Shown piece by piece: positions 9,158 to 18,168 of a stretch of DNA of 64,000 bases. A program made the translations under genes and the position numbers. This DNA comes from Actinomyces ruminicola (GTDB taxonomy: Bacteria; Actinomycetota; Actinomycetes; Actinomycetales; Actinomycetaceae). The notes beneath the pieces were generated by a model, which was given only the letters and a program-made list of their open reading frames with translations, had not been told where the DNA came from and made no database searches. Each line of letters starts with the position of its first letter. The first letter of the stretch is position 1. The DNA is taken from positions 62,001-126,000 of the forward strand of contig NZ_FNIM01000004.1 of assembly GCF_900103885.1 (NCBI RefSeq), written 5' to 3'.

Positions 9158-9538
9158 GTGACTCTGCAGGTTGTGCCGGAGGAGCTTGCCGCCGCTCGAG
9201 CGCGCCTGGATGACGGACGCTACACGCTGTCGCAGTTCCAGGTGGAGTCCGGCAGCGAGGACGTGTTCGGCTCGGCCGTGCTCGCATCGGCTGCGGCGCG
9301 GTTCGCCGCTAGCCATGAACAGCAAGTCGACAGCATGGCCACCCGGGCGAATAAGGATGCTGACGGATTGCTATCCGTACAGCAAGGCTACGCGAATACC
9401 GACCAAGAGGCTGCCGACGGCGCGCACCGGCTCGAAGCATCGCTCAGCGGGCTGCGTAACCTCGGTGGCGCAGCTGCGGGCGGCGCCGTCACTGGAGCCG
9501 AGGCGAAGACCGTCAGTTACCACGGCCTAACCAGCTGA
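9158..9538 (+). CDS. Small helical T7SS substrate-like protein (EspC/WXG100-like)
   Basis: 126 residues, no signal peptide, predicted helical with Ala/Glu-rich heptads (AAARARL, ASAAARFAASHEQQVDSMA). Size and composition match the EspC-type 'type VII secretion target' family, but no WXG is present. The C-terminus is SYHGLTS; the same YHG motif ends the WXG100 protein at 21307-21639 and occurs in the big toxin linker. GTG 9149 and TTG 9152 are possible starts, but GGGAGG at 9144-9149 gives correct spacing (8) only to GTG 9158. It is followed on the same strand by two paralogous membrane proteins. Assignment as a substrate is inference. Confidence 0.6.
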   Translation: MTLQVVPEELAAARARLDDGRYTLSQFQVESGSEDVFGSAVLASAAARFAASHEQQVDSMATRANKDADGLLSVQQGYANTDQEAADGAHRLEASLSGLRNLGGAAAGGAVTGAEAKTVSYHGLTS

Positions 9539-9585
9539 ACTGCGGCACCCGTTTCATTCCGCTCACGGGTAGAAGCGTGTTGGCA

Positions 9586-10167
9586 ATGACATCAGTAACC
9601 GGCGATCGTGGCGAGGAATCGGCTCCGCAGCCAGAGTCTTCTACCACGGGAACGAGCGCCGGAGCGCAACCCGCCGAACTCGCTCAATCCTCCGGAAAAG
9701 AGCACGAAGACGAGGCCATGGCGGTGGCGCTGTTCCGGCGGCGCGTGTTGCGGGTTCTGGCGGGTTGCCTCGTGGTGGCGCTCTTGGCGGCAGCAGGTAT
9801 CGGCGGCTGGCTGTGGTGGACCAGACCGCTGACGCGAGAGGTGCCGCTGCCCGATGGGATCGAACCCGGGCGTGTCTGGCAGGTCGGCACGAGTGTTGAG
9901 CCGGCGAGGACCGAAGCAGGCACGTTGAGAGAAGGACCGCTGCGTTCTGAAAGACATCACTGGATCGGTTCGTTGGAGTGGACCCGTAGTGACGGAGTCG
10001 TGGAGATCTTCGAGCTACGCCTGGGGGATACTGTTCACATCGACGGCCTAGGAACCGTGACGCTACTGCGCGTCCGCCCCGAACCACTCCTCCCCGACTG
10101 CCGCGCAGGATTCTGGACCTACACGGTGAATGTCACGCTCGACCCCGGAGTAGAACGAATAAGGTAA
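9586..10167 (+). CDS. Single-pass membrane protein, first of a paralogous pair
   Basis: Unknown function, 193 residues. About 50 charged residues precede a membrane helix containing GCLVVALLAAAGIGGWLWW, followed by an outside domain of about 110 residues with conserved LREGPLRSERHHWIGSLEW and LRLGDTVHIDGLGTVTLL blocks. The in-frame GTG at 9577 is very close to AGAAG, so ATG 9586 is preferred. The next gene is a close paralogue over the membrane helix and outer domain. It lies between a T7SS substrate-like gene and a convergent calpain effector gene; a role in protection from T7SS effectors is possible but unproven. Confidence 0.7.
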   Translation: MTSVTGDRGEESAPQPESSTTGTSAGAQPAELAQSSGKEHEDEAMAVALFRRRVLRVLAGCLVVALLAAAGIGGWLWWTRPLTREVPLPDGIEPGRVWQVGTSVEPARTEAGTLREGPLRSERHHWIGSLEWTRSDGVVEIFELRLGDTVHIDGLGTVTLLRVRPEPLLPDCRAGFWTYTVNVTLDPGVERIR

Positions 10168-10314
10168 AAGCTCGCGGATCTACGATTCTGCTCATGGGAT
10201 TCATCCACCGATGTCGGTGCGGGGCTATGTGGATCGGGGCCTGTCACCCGCGCGTAAGTCGGCGTAGGATCGGGGGCGCATCAGGTTCGGTGGAGGGCAA
10301 GGAGCGTGTTGGCG

Positions 10315-10890
10315 GTGGCATCAGCAACCGGCGAAAGCGACGAGCGGGCGGACGGACAGAGCGCAGTGGACCGGACCGGAGTGGGCAACGAGGTGGCGCC
10401 TGCTGGGCGTAATACGGCGAGTTCAGCAGGCGGGGCCGTCTCGGCAGCCCCGCCAAGGCGACGGCTCATGCGGCGCGCCCTGACCGGCTGCCTCGTGGTA
10501 GCACTGTTGGCGGCAGCAGGTATCGGCGGCTGGCTGTGGTGGACCAGGCCACCAACACGCTCGGTACCGCTGCCCGACGGTGTTGAAGTCGGACGTCTTT
10601 GGCAGCTCGGTCCAAGCATCCCTTCAGTTCGAACTAAGGCAGGCGCGTTAAGAGAAGGACCCCTGCGTTCTGAAAGACATCAGTGGATCGGCTCGCTACA
10701 GTGGACCCACAGTGATGGAGTTGCGGAAATCATTGAGTTACGCCTAGGGGAAAGCGTTCACATCAACGGCCTGGGAGTAATAACCTTACTTACCGTCAAT
10801 CCCGAGCCACTACTCCCCAACGGGGAGGACGGCAAGTGGACATACGAAGTAAACGTTGTTCTTGACAGTGAAGTGACACTTGATCGGTAA
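10315..10890 (+). CDS. Single-pass membrane protein, second of the paralogous pair
   Basis: 191 residues with the same plan as the preceding gene: charged N-terminus, the same membrane helix (CLVVALLAAAGIGGWLWWTR is identical), and an outer domain sharing LREGPLRSERH and WIGSLQWTHSDGV. AAGGAG at 10299-10304 favours GTG 10315 (spacing 10) over GTG 10306. The 3' third is lower in GC than its neighbours (near 10780-10890), as is the adjoining 3' half of the calpain gene. It ends 59 bases from the convergent end of that gene. Confidence 0.7.
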   Translation: MASATGESDERADGQSAVDRTGVGNEVAPAGRNTASSAGGAVSAAPPRRRLMRRALTGCLVVALLAAAGIGGWLWWTRPPTRSVPLPDGVEVGRLWQLGPSIPSVRTKAGALREGPLRSERHQWIGSLQWTHSDGVAEIIELRLGESVHINGLGVITLLTVNPEPLLPNGEDGKWTYEVNVVLDSEVTLDR

Positions 10891-10948
10891 ATGACAAATT
10901 TAGAGGCAGCACAATACACGCAACGTTCACCCCTGCCCAAAAGGACGA

Positions 10949-12367
10949 TCAAGACTCGCCCGGAATTTCCCCAATATCGGTATGTTGAAAATATTTCTCG
11001 TAGTCTTCACGAGTAATGCGAATTAACCCATCTTCTTCATCTTCTTCAGGGGGAACATAGCCTCCAGAAGTGTCGTTCCGCGCCCATGGGTTGCGCAGAG
11101 TCACATATTTGTCATCTATGGCGACCACGCTGTAGGCATGACCTTCCGCAATCGTGTAGACGCCTTTCTCGTCGCTATCGTCAACCCGCCCGTTATCGTC
11201 CGTGTCTGCCCACGCCTCGACAGAGGATCCATCGTCAAAATCGCCATCAGAGGTACCTCCGACAACAGGGCAGCCCGCTTCAACAGCGTCCTCAATTTCC
11301 TTCCATTCGGAATCAGTATACTTGTGATCCTCCCTCCACCATCCCAGAAAGCCAGGCGCCCCCTTAGTTTCGACTCTGTGCGCATCTCGCCCGGAGAGAT
11401 CTTCCATGGCTTCGTTGGCTTTACCGCCCGGAAGGTCGTGATCGCCCAAGTACTGGCCGTAGGCGCGCTCATACACGCTAATCAGGTTGGGCATCTGACG
11501 GTCACGAACCTGATCGCCCTGGTTACCGTCGGTGTAGTAGTCGGTTACCTTCACATACACCGGCTTGCCATCATCGTCGTACAGGGTGACTATGAACGCC
11601 TGATCCTTCTCACTCCACCGCACATGATCCCGCAGGAACTGCTCCCCATCCTCGGTCCGCGAGTACGCATCCAGGGTCGCCAACAGGTAGCAATCACCAA
11701 TGTCCCCCTGATGGGCTGAATCCCAGTCGGCTCGTCCGTCAGCCTGCTGCCGCAACCGCCGAATATCCTCAGCACTGAAAGCCGTCTTGGCGCCAGTGTG
11801 GTCATCTACTTTCCCCTTGCTGTCATCAGCCACACTGTCCCCAGACGCGCCCACGCCAACACCTGAACCAGCACCATCACCACCAACACCAACCGCGTTC
11901 AGGGCCGCCGCGGTACGCATGGCCGCGATACTCACCCGCGCCCGAATCCCCACCGCCGCACCCGCAGCCGCATAGCGCACACCCGCCACCAGCACCGCCG
12001 GCGCACCAGCATCCACCGCCTCCAACAGCGCCGCACCCACCAGAGCGCGCAGCCGCTCCAACGCCTCCTGCGCATCAGCCAGCACCTGGGCGTAGGCCTC
12101 CAAATGACGCGCCCCATCCAGCAGACCCATGATCGAGGCATCCAGGTCACCCTCCAAACCCCGGGAGGAAGAGCGGAACGCCTCCGCGCTGATCCCCTGC
12201 CAGGAAGGCACCGCCAAACGTGAGGACACCACACTGCTGGCCGCCTCATCCAGCACCCGCGCACCAGCCCTCCAGGAGTCCGCCACCGCCAGCACCCCAC
12301 CGGGCGAGCCCGGAACCTCACCAACCACACCACCCGCAACCGCATCCAGGCTCAAACCCATGCTCAC
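10949..12367 (-). CDS. WXG-type T7SS effector with calpain-like cysteine protease domain
   Basis: 472 residues, no signal peptide. The N-terminal ~150 residues are helical and Ala-rich with a WQG motif at 56-58 inside a WXG100-like hairpin, the usual T7SS targeting module. After a Gly/Ser linker comes a papain-fold peptidase of the calpain (C2) family: QGDIGDCYLLATLDA with Cys226, GHAYSVV with His410 and RNPWA with Asn426 form the catalytic triad. Residues 388-399 (DTDDNGRVDDSD) match an EF-hand/dockerin-like calcium loop. The start is unsure: GTG 12367 is 6 bases after GAGGGG; ATG 12361 and GTG 12391 are alternatives. The 3' half is lower in GC. A secreted protease toxin is the likely role. 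Confidence 0.8.
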   Translation of the reverse strand: MSMGLSLDAVAGGVVGEVPGSPGGVLAVADSWRAGARVLDEAASSVVSSRLAVPSWQGISAEAFRSSSRGLEGDLDASIMGLLDGARHLEAYAQVLADAQEALERLRALVGAALLEAVDAGAPAVLVAGVRYAAAGAAVGIRARVSIAAMRTAAALNAVGVGGDGAGSGVGVGASGDSVADDSKGKVDDHTGAKTAFSAEDIRRLRQQADGRADWDSAHQGDIGDCYLLATLDAYSRTEDGEQFLRDHVRWSEKDQAFIVTLYDDDGKPVYVKVTDYYTDGNQGDQVRDRQMPNLISVYERAYGQYLGDHDLPGGKANEAMEDLSGRDAHRVETKGAPGFLGWWREDHKYTDSEWKEIEDAVEAGCPVVGGTSDGDFDDGSSVEAWADTDDNGRVDDSDEKGVYTIAEGHAYSVVAIDDKYVTLRNPWARNDTSGGYVPPEEDEEDGLIRITREDYEKYFQHTDIGEIPGES

Positions 12368-12556
12368 GCCCGCCCCCTCACGGCCCAGCACCCAGGCAGG
12401 CCACCAGCACGGCGTTCACCCAGCGCAGCATCACAGCTCACAAACACGCACTGTAACCCCACCGACACCAAAACTCCACCTCCAGCCACAGCACGGACAC
12501 CGCAGGCAGAAGTCAATACGCGGCGCGGGCCCGGCGTGAAAAACGAGGCCGCGCCG

Positions 12557-13783
12557 CTACTCGATCACGAAGACACGGTCCTCGGTCAGGTCGGCGCCGT
12601 CCAGTTGGATACGCACCCGGTAAGTGCCGGCGGTGGCGACGTTGCCGGACGCGGCGGCCGTGGGCGTCTCCTCGGCGGGAGCGTCCCCGGTCCCCTCAGT
12701 CTCCTGCGCGTCCCCGGTCCCCTCCGTCGCGGCACCGTCGGTCGTCTCGGCAGTCGCCTCCGCCGTCGCAGTGGCGGTGGCCGACGCCGTCGCGGTGCCG
12801 GCCTGCACGGCGGCGGGCGCGCAGTCCGAGGAGGCGACGTTGCCGTCCCAGATGATGGTGGCGGCGGCGTCGTCACCGGGGGCGACGAGCAGGCGCCGGC
12901 TGGTGGGGGTGAAGGGGCAGACCGTCGACTCCCAGATCGTCTGGGTGCCGGAGGTGACGACGGCGCCGATGTGCTCGCCGCCCAGATCAAGCAGGCAGGC
13001 CTCGGAGCCGGTGTTGTTCACGGTGATGCTCAGAGTCATCCCAGACCCGGCGGAGACCGAGTCGGGTGAGGTGAGGGTGACGTCCAGGTCGTCGGCGGTG
13101 CAGTCCACGGGGTTGGGGTAGGTGGTGGCGGTCTGGGCGGCGGCCCGATCATCCTGGGCGCGGATCGTGTTGCGCGCCCAGACGGCGGCCGACAGGATGC
13201 CGCCGGAGACCCCGGCGAGCAGCGCAATACCGAGCACCAGCACCACCAGGCGGCGCAGCCAGTAGCGCGGGCGCCGGGGCGGCGTCGGCCGGTGCCCGGC
13301 GGCGCCCGGCCTCCCCCGCCCCTGAGAGCGTGTACGGGCGGCGGAGCGGGCGGCCTGCCCGCGGACGGAACGCGCCGTGCGGGCGGGGCGCCGTCCCGGA
13401 CGGCCATCCTGGGTGGTGACGGTGCGCTGCGCACGTGCCTGGCCGCGAGGCGCCTGCCGCGCATTGGCACGAGCAGCGCCGGAACGCGCCGAGGTTGAGC
13501 GAGCAGAGCCGCCGCGGCCGGAGGCAGGGCCCGATGCGCTCGAGCGGGCGGCACCGCCGCGACCCCGAGCAGCACCGGCGTCCTTCGCCCGTGAAGCGCC
13601 ACCTCGCCCGGATACGGAAGGAGCGCTGCCCGAGCGCGTTGCACCGCCGCCGGAGGATTTAGGCCTGGCCCCCGACGACGGCGTTCGCCGGGCGCTGCCG
13701 GAGCGCCCGGAGGAGGCCCTGCCGCCCGTGCCGCGGCCGCGTCCACCGCCGGAGCCGTCGCCCGCCTTCCGTCCCTGCGCCAT
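12557..13783 (-). CDS. Membrane protein with Arg/Gly/Ser-rich N-terminus and extracytoplasmic domain
   Basis: Unknown function, 408 residues. Residues 1-170 are low-complexity and basic (Arg, Gly, Ser, Ala). One membrane helix (VVLVLGIALLAGVSGGILSA, near 180-200) precedes an outside beta-type domain with several Cys (TYPNPVDCTADDLDVTLTSP, then NNTGSEACLLDLGG, TVCPF, SDCAP), an Ala/Thr/Glu linker and a C-terminal strand (TYRVRIQLDGADLTEDRVFV). It lies downstream of eccC on the same strand, with 107 bases between, so it may be an accessory part of the secretion locus. Confidence 0.7.
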   Translation of the reverse strand: MAQGRKAGDGSGGGRGRGTGGRASSGRSGSARRTPSSGARPKSSGGGATRSGSAPSVSGRGGASRAKDAGAARGRGGAARSSASGPASGRGGSARSTSARSGAARANARQAPRGQARAQRTVTTQDGRPGRRPARTARSVRGQAARSAARTRSQGRGRPGAAGHRPTPPRRPRYWLRRLVVLVLGIALLAGVSGGILSAAVWARNTIRAQDDRAAAQTATTYPNPVDCTADDLDVTLTSPDSVSAGSGMTLSITVNNTGSEACLLDLGGEHIGAVVTSGTQTIWESTVCPFTPTSRRLLVAPGDDAAATIIWDGNVASSDCAPAAVQAGTATASATATATAEATAETTDGAATEGTGDAQETEGTGDAPAEETPTAAASGNVATAGTYRVRIQLDGADLTEDRVFVIE

Positions 13784-13890
13784 GAGACCGACTGTACCGG
13801 CGTCCGGCCCTCACCCCGGTCAGCGCCCCGCCCGGGCTGGTCACGCTGGGACGCGAGTCACCGGTTGTGGGCGGCCGGGCTCCGCCGCTT

Positions 13891-16800
13891 TCACGTCGTC
13901 GGCGGGGACCACGCCAACTGAATGGATTGAATGGAGTCGCGGGTGATCAGACTGGCTCGGCCCGCAGGCCCCGGCTTGGGACGCTGACGGTTGAGCAGCG
14001 GCCCCTCCTCCGGGTTGCCCGGCAGCATGATGCCGGGGGTGGACAGGTCGGTCAGCGTCTGCATGATCGGCTCGAACAGGGCCCGGCTGGCTCCACCGCT
14101 GCGCCGGGTCAGGACCAGGTGCAGGCCGACGTCCTGCCCCTGCGGCAGCAGGGCCTGCAGCGGCAGCAGCGGGTTCATCTGGCCGGTGGTCAGCAGGTCG
14201 TAGTCGTCCACCAGCACATACACCTCGGGGCCGTTCCACCAGCTGCGGGTGCGCAGCTGCTCCGGAGTCACCTCCGGCCCGGGCAGGCGCCCCTTCAGGA
14301 AGTCCACCAGGCGCGTCATCTCGTTGGCCGCCTGATCGCGCAGGGTCACGTAGGTGAGCATGAACTCCTCGGGGATGTCCCCGAGCAGGGAGCGGCGCGG
14401 GTCGATGGGGAGGATGCGCAGGTCAGCGGGGGTGCGGTCGCGGGTCAGCTCGGCCATCAGGGCGCGCAGGAATGACGACTTGCCCTTCTTGGCGTCACCC
14501 AGGACGATCAGGTGCGGTTCATGCCGCATGTCAAGGGTGACGGGCTCCAGACGGGCCTCGTTGATGCCGATGACGGGACCATCCGCCGTCGGCACCTGGG
14601 CCTGCAGCTCGGCCAGGTCGATGCGGGTGGGCAGCAGCCGCAGCTTCGGCCCGGGCGCGCCCCGGTAGGAGTCCGCAATCGTGCGGCAGGCGTTTCCGAC
14701 CCCTTCGGAGAGGGTGGCGGGATCGTGTTCGCCGTCCAGGCGCGGGAGGGTGAGCAGCATGTGCCGCCCGGCGGGGTCCAGGCCACGACCCGGACGCCCG
14801 GTCGGCACCGACTTGGCGGCGGCGCGGTTGAGCTCGGACTCCGCCGGGTCGCCCAGGCGCAGCTCGATCCGGGTGCCGAGCGCATCCTTGATCGCTGCAC
14901 GCATCTCCGCCCACCGGGCCGAGGAGATCACCAGGTGCACACCGAATGCGAGCGCGCGCGTCATGATCGCCTGCACACGCTCGGCGATGGTGTCGAAATC
15001 CGTCTTGAGGACAGACCAGCCATCGATCACGAGGAACACGTCCCCGTAGCCGTCGTCCGCCTGCCCGGCCGCGCGCCGACGCCGGTAGGTCTGGATGGAG
15101 TCGATCCGGTTGGCTTTGAAGTAGCTCTCCCGATCAGCCAGCAGCGCCTCGATCTCCGCGATGATGCGAGCGATGACGTCGGGATCGTCGCGGGTGCCGA
15201 CGCCGGCCAGGTGCGGCAGGTCCATCATGGTGGAGAAGGTCCCGCCACCCAGGTCAACCACATAGAACTGCACCTCGGTGGGCGCGTGGGTCAGCGCCAG
15301 CCCCATCACCAGGGAGCGCAGGGCCGTGGACTTGCCGGACAGCGGGCCGCCGACGACGCCGACGTGACCGCCCGCCGCGGACAGGTCCACGCTGTACTGG
15401 TCGCGCCGTTGCTCCATCGGGATGTCGGTGATGCCCAGCGGCACCACCAGGTCCCCGCGAGCGCGCCACGAGGGAGAGATGAGCCCGAGCTGGGGGTCGA
15501 CTGTGAGATCGTCGATCAGCGAGTCGAAGGTCTCGGGGACGTCCAGCGGGGGCAGCCAGATCCGGTGCGCCGGGTTGCCGTGACCGGTCATGCGCGCCAC
15601 CGCGATGTCCATGGTGGACATGTCCGCGTATGCGGCATCCCGGGCGGAGACCTCCGGGGCCTCCTCCGGTTCCGGTGCCACGTCGAGCTCCACCTGAGCC
15701 TGAGGGGGCAGCGGAATCTCCGCAGTGGTGAAGGGCAGCACCAGCGGGGCGGCGGCCGCGCCGGGGGCCGGCGTCTCGGGCGCCGGGAGCGCAGGCCGGT
15801 CCTGGGCGCGTCCGGCGCCGGTGCGCTCCGGCGGCGGCCCCGCCACATAGGCGGCCCGGAAGCGGGTCATGGTGCGGGTATCGCTCTTGAGATAGCCGAC
15901 CCCGGGGTAGGGCGGCAGGTCGTAGGCGTCGGTCACGCCCAGGACTGTGCGCGACTCCGAGGCGGAAAAGGTGCGCAGGCCGATCCGGTAGGACAGGTGC
16001 GACTCCAGGCCGTGCAGCCTCCCCTCCTCCAGACGCTGCGAGGACAGCAGCAGGTGGATCTGCATGGAGCGACCCAGGCGGCCAATAGCGACGAAAATCT
16101 CGATGAAGTCAGGTTTTGCGGCAAGCAGCTCGGAGAACTCGTCGAGGATGACGAACAGCGCCGGCAGCGGCTCGCCATTGTGCTTGCCCGCGCGGCGGGC
16201 CGCCTCGTAGTCGGAGACGTTGGCGTAGTTGCCCGTGTTCAGCAGGATCTCCTGCCGGCGGTTCATCTCCCCGCGCAGCGCCTCCTCCATGCGATCCACC
16301 AGCCCCAGTTCGTTCTCCAGGTTGGAGATCATGGCGGACACGTGCGGCAGTTCGGACATGCCCGCGAAGGTGGCGCCGCCCTTGAAGTCCACCAGCACGA
16401 AGTTGAGCTGGTCCGGGGAGTGTGTAAGTGCGAGCGCCAGCACCAGGGTGCGCAGTACCTCCGACTTACCGGAACCGGTCGCCCCCACCAGCAGCCCATG
16501 CGGGCCCATGCCCCCCTGCGCCGACTCCTTGATGTCCAGGACCACCGGCGTGCCCTCGGGGGTGACCCCGAAGGGAACCCGCAGGCGGTCGTCGCCCAGC
16601 CGCGGCGTCCAGCAGCGCTCCGGTTCGATGTCACGCACGTCTCCCAGCCCCAGCAGGTCCAGCAGGTCCGCGGAGCGCTTGGGGTCGGAGATGCCCACGG
16701 GGACGGCCACCGAGTCCTCCCCGACCTCGGTGAACCTGGCCGCCAGGCGGCGAGTCACGGCCTCGGCTGTGACCGCGTCGAGCGTGTCTGCCACGAGCGG

Positions 16801-17949
16801 TATGGGATCGTTGCCGACAGTGGCGATCTCCATCGGCACACTCATTGGCGCGCCGGAGTCGCCCGCAACGTCCGGCTGTGGCGGGTAAACCACCAGGCGG
16901 GCCGTCGTCGGGGAGGTCAACAGCCCCCACTCCGTCGGCAGGTTAATCACGGTGACGCCGCGCACTCCGGCCGTGGAGCCCAGCGGCGAGGTATCGGGCA
17001 GCCGCCCGCCGTCGACGACGATGAGAACATGCGGCGTGGGCGCCTCGGCCGCGCCGGCGGTGAAGGTGCCGCGGTGCTCAAGCCCGTCGGGGAGTTTGTC
17101 TATGAGCTGCTCCAGGTCGGTGGCTATCAGTCGTGCCGGGCCGACGGCGTCCCGCACCGAGTCGGACCAGGCATGCGGGGCCCATTTGAGCCAGTCCCAT
17201 TCCGGCAGGTTCTCCTCGCCGGCGAGCACCGCCACCCGCAGCAGACTCGGCGGGGTGAGGGCCAGCAGGTGAGTGAGCAGCGCCCGGGTGTGGGCGCGGG
17301 CCACGGCACCCTCCCCCACCACCTCCAGGTGGGAGAGGTTGTTCAGCGAGATCGCCCACGGCACCCCGTCCACCTCCGCATGTGTGGACACGAACCGGGT
17401 CATCGCCGACAGGCACACCGGGTCCGGCTTCGCCAGCGCGTCGAGCTTCTCGGCCTTGAGCTCGGCGGCCAACTTGACCGTTCCCCGCCCCAGGCGCGCC
17501 GCCAGTGGATCGTCGGCCGCCTCACTGCGTTCCCAGACGCGTTGGCCCTGCTGCACGAAGTAGGGAAGGGAGACGGGGTCGGGAAAGTCGCGCACGGAGT
17601 CGCTGCGTTGCTGCCGGGCGGCGTTGCGCACGGTTTCGCGCATTTCTGAGAGGTAGGCCAGATACTCACGGCGCTGGTCGGTGACGTTGTTGCGATGCTG
17701 GCGGATCTGCCGGTAGATGTTGGCGGCCACCATCGACAGCATTGCCACCACCATGCCCCCGCCCATGAACAGCATCCTGGTGTTGGAGCTGTTGGAGATC
17801 GCCATGAACACCATCACGCCCATGGAGCCGGTCAGCGGCAGGACGGAGGCGAGAACACTGGTGGCATCCTGCGGGGTGACGGCGTCCGGCGGCGCCTTGA
17901 CCTCAATGGTCCCGCCGGGAAGCTCGGGAGTCTGGCTGTTGGCATTCAT
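13891..17949 (-). CDS. eccC: T7SS ATPase EccC (three FtsK/SpoIIIE domains)
   Basis: Membrane-anchored motor of the type VII secretion system, which recognises substrates and drives export. The 1352-residue protein has two N-terminal membrane helices (about residues 30-80) and three ATPase domains. Walker A motifs are GATGSGKS near 485, GGPLSGKS near 868 and GDAKKGKS near 1153; Walker B-like motifs include FVILDEFSELL and YVLVDDYDLL. Only the first ATPase has a fully canonical Walker A. It is a single polypeptide, not split into EccCa/EccCb. Start: GTG 17964 overlaps the ribosome-site-like GGAAGG, so ATG 17949 is preferred. It is divergent from eccD. Confidence 0.95.
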   Translation of the reverse strand: MNANSQTPELPGGTIEVKAPPDAVTPQDATSVLASVLPLTGSMGVMVFMAISNSSNTRMLFMGGGMVVAMLSMVAANIYRQIRQHRNNVTDQRREYLAYLSEMRETVRNAARQQRSDSVRDFPDPVSLPYFVQQGQRVWERSEAADDPLAARLGRGTVKLAAELKAEKLDALAKPDPVCLSAMTRFVSTHAEVDGVPWAISLNNLSHLEVVGEGAVARAHTRALLTHLLALTPPSLLRVAVLAGEENLPEWDWLKWAPHAWSDSVRDAVGPARLIATDLEQLIDKLPDGLEHRGTFTAGAAEAPTPHVLIVVDGGRLPDTSPLGSTAGVRGVTVINLPTEWGLLTSPTTARLVVYPPQPDVAGDSGAPMSVPMEIATVGNDPIPLVADTLDAVTAEAVTRRLAARFTEVGEDSVAVPVGISDPKRSADLLDLLGLGDVRDIEPERCWTPRLGDDRLRVPFGVTPEGTPVVLDIKESAQGGMGPHGLLVGATGSGKSEVLRTLVLALALTHSPDQLNFVLVDFKGGATFAGMSELPHVSAMISNLENELGLVDRMEEALRGEMNRRQEILLNTGNYANVSDYEAARRAGKHNGEPLPALFVILDEFSELLAAKPDFIEIFVAIGRLGRSMQIHLLLSSQRLEEGRLHGLESHLSYRIGLRTFSASESRTVLGVTDAYDLPPYPGVGYLKSDTRTMTRFRAAYVAGPPPERTGAGRAQDRPALPAPETPAPGAAAAPLVLPFTTAEIPLPPQAQVELDVAPEPEEAPEVSARDAAYADMSTMDIAVARMTGHGNPAHRIWLPPLDVPETFDSLIDDLTVDPQLGLISPSWRARGDLVVPLGITDIPMEQRRDQYSVDLSAAGGHVGVVGGPLSGKSTALRSLVMGLALTHAPTEVQFYVVDLGGGTFSTMMDLPHLAGVGTRDDPDVIARIIAEIEALLADRESYFKANRIDSIQTYRRRRAAGQADDGYGDVFLVIDGWSVLKTDFDTIAERVQAIMTRALAFGVHLVISSARWAEMRAAIKDALGTRIELRLGDPAESELNRAAAKSVPTGRPGRGLDPAGRHMLLTLPRLDGEHDPATLSEGVGNACRTIADSYRGAPGPKLRLLPTRIDLAELQAQVPTADGPVIGINEARLEPVTLDMRHEPHLIVLGDAKKGKSSFLRALMAELTRDRTPADLRILPIDPRRSLLGDIPEEFMLTYVTLRDQAANEMTRLVDFLKGRLPGPEVTPEQLRTRSWWNGPEVYVLVDDYDLLTTGQMNPLLPLQALLPQGQDVGLHLVLTRRSGGASRALFEPIMQTLTDLSTPGIMLPGNPEEGPLLNRQRPKPGPAGRASLITRDSIQSIQLAWSPPTT

Positions 17950-18168
17950 GGGACGGGCGGGCACCTTCCAGTCGTGATCCGGTGCCCGGCCTGAGGACCG
18001 TTGAGTTCAGGACTGCGCATCCCAGACCTCGGTCAGGCACTGTTGGGGCCTCGTCACAGGACCCACATCATCGCGTCGTTATACTATCTGCATCTAGAGT
18101 AGCCCTGTCATCAACGTACCGCCGGGCGGTCGTAGCGGGCCGTCCCGTACCCGGAGCAGCGAAGCGGC
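17950..18168. promoter_or_regulatory. Divergent promoter region eccC / eccD
   Basis: The 219 bases between the divergent eccC and eccD genes must hold their promoters. TATACT at 18080-18085 is a possible -10 toward eccD, and the same A/T patch read on the other strand gives TATAAC toward eccC. No clear -35 is visible for either. Confidence 0.4.

Noticed and set aside
14512-17649. Long plus-strand frame (over 1000 codons) opposite eccC
   Set aside because: Antisense shadow of a clear EccC coding region; His/Arg/Gly/Gln-rich without family motifs.
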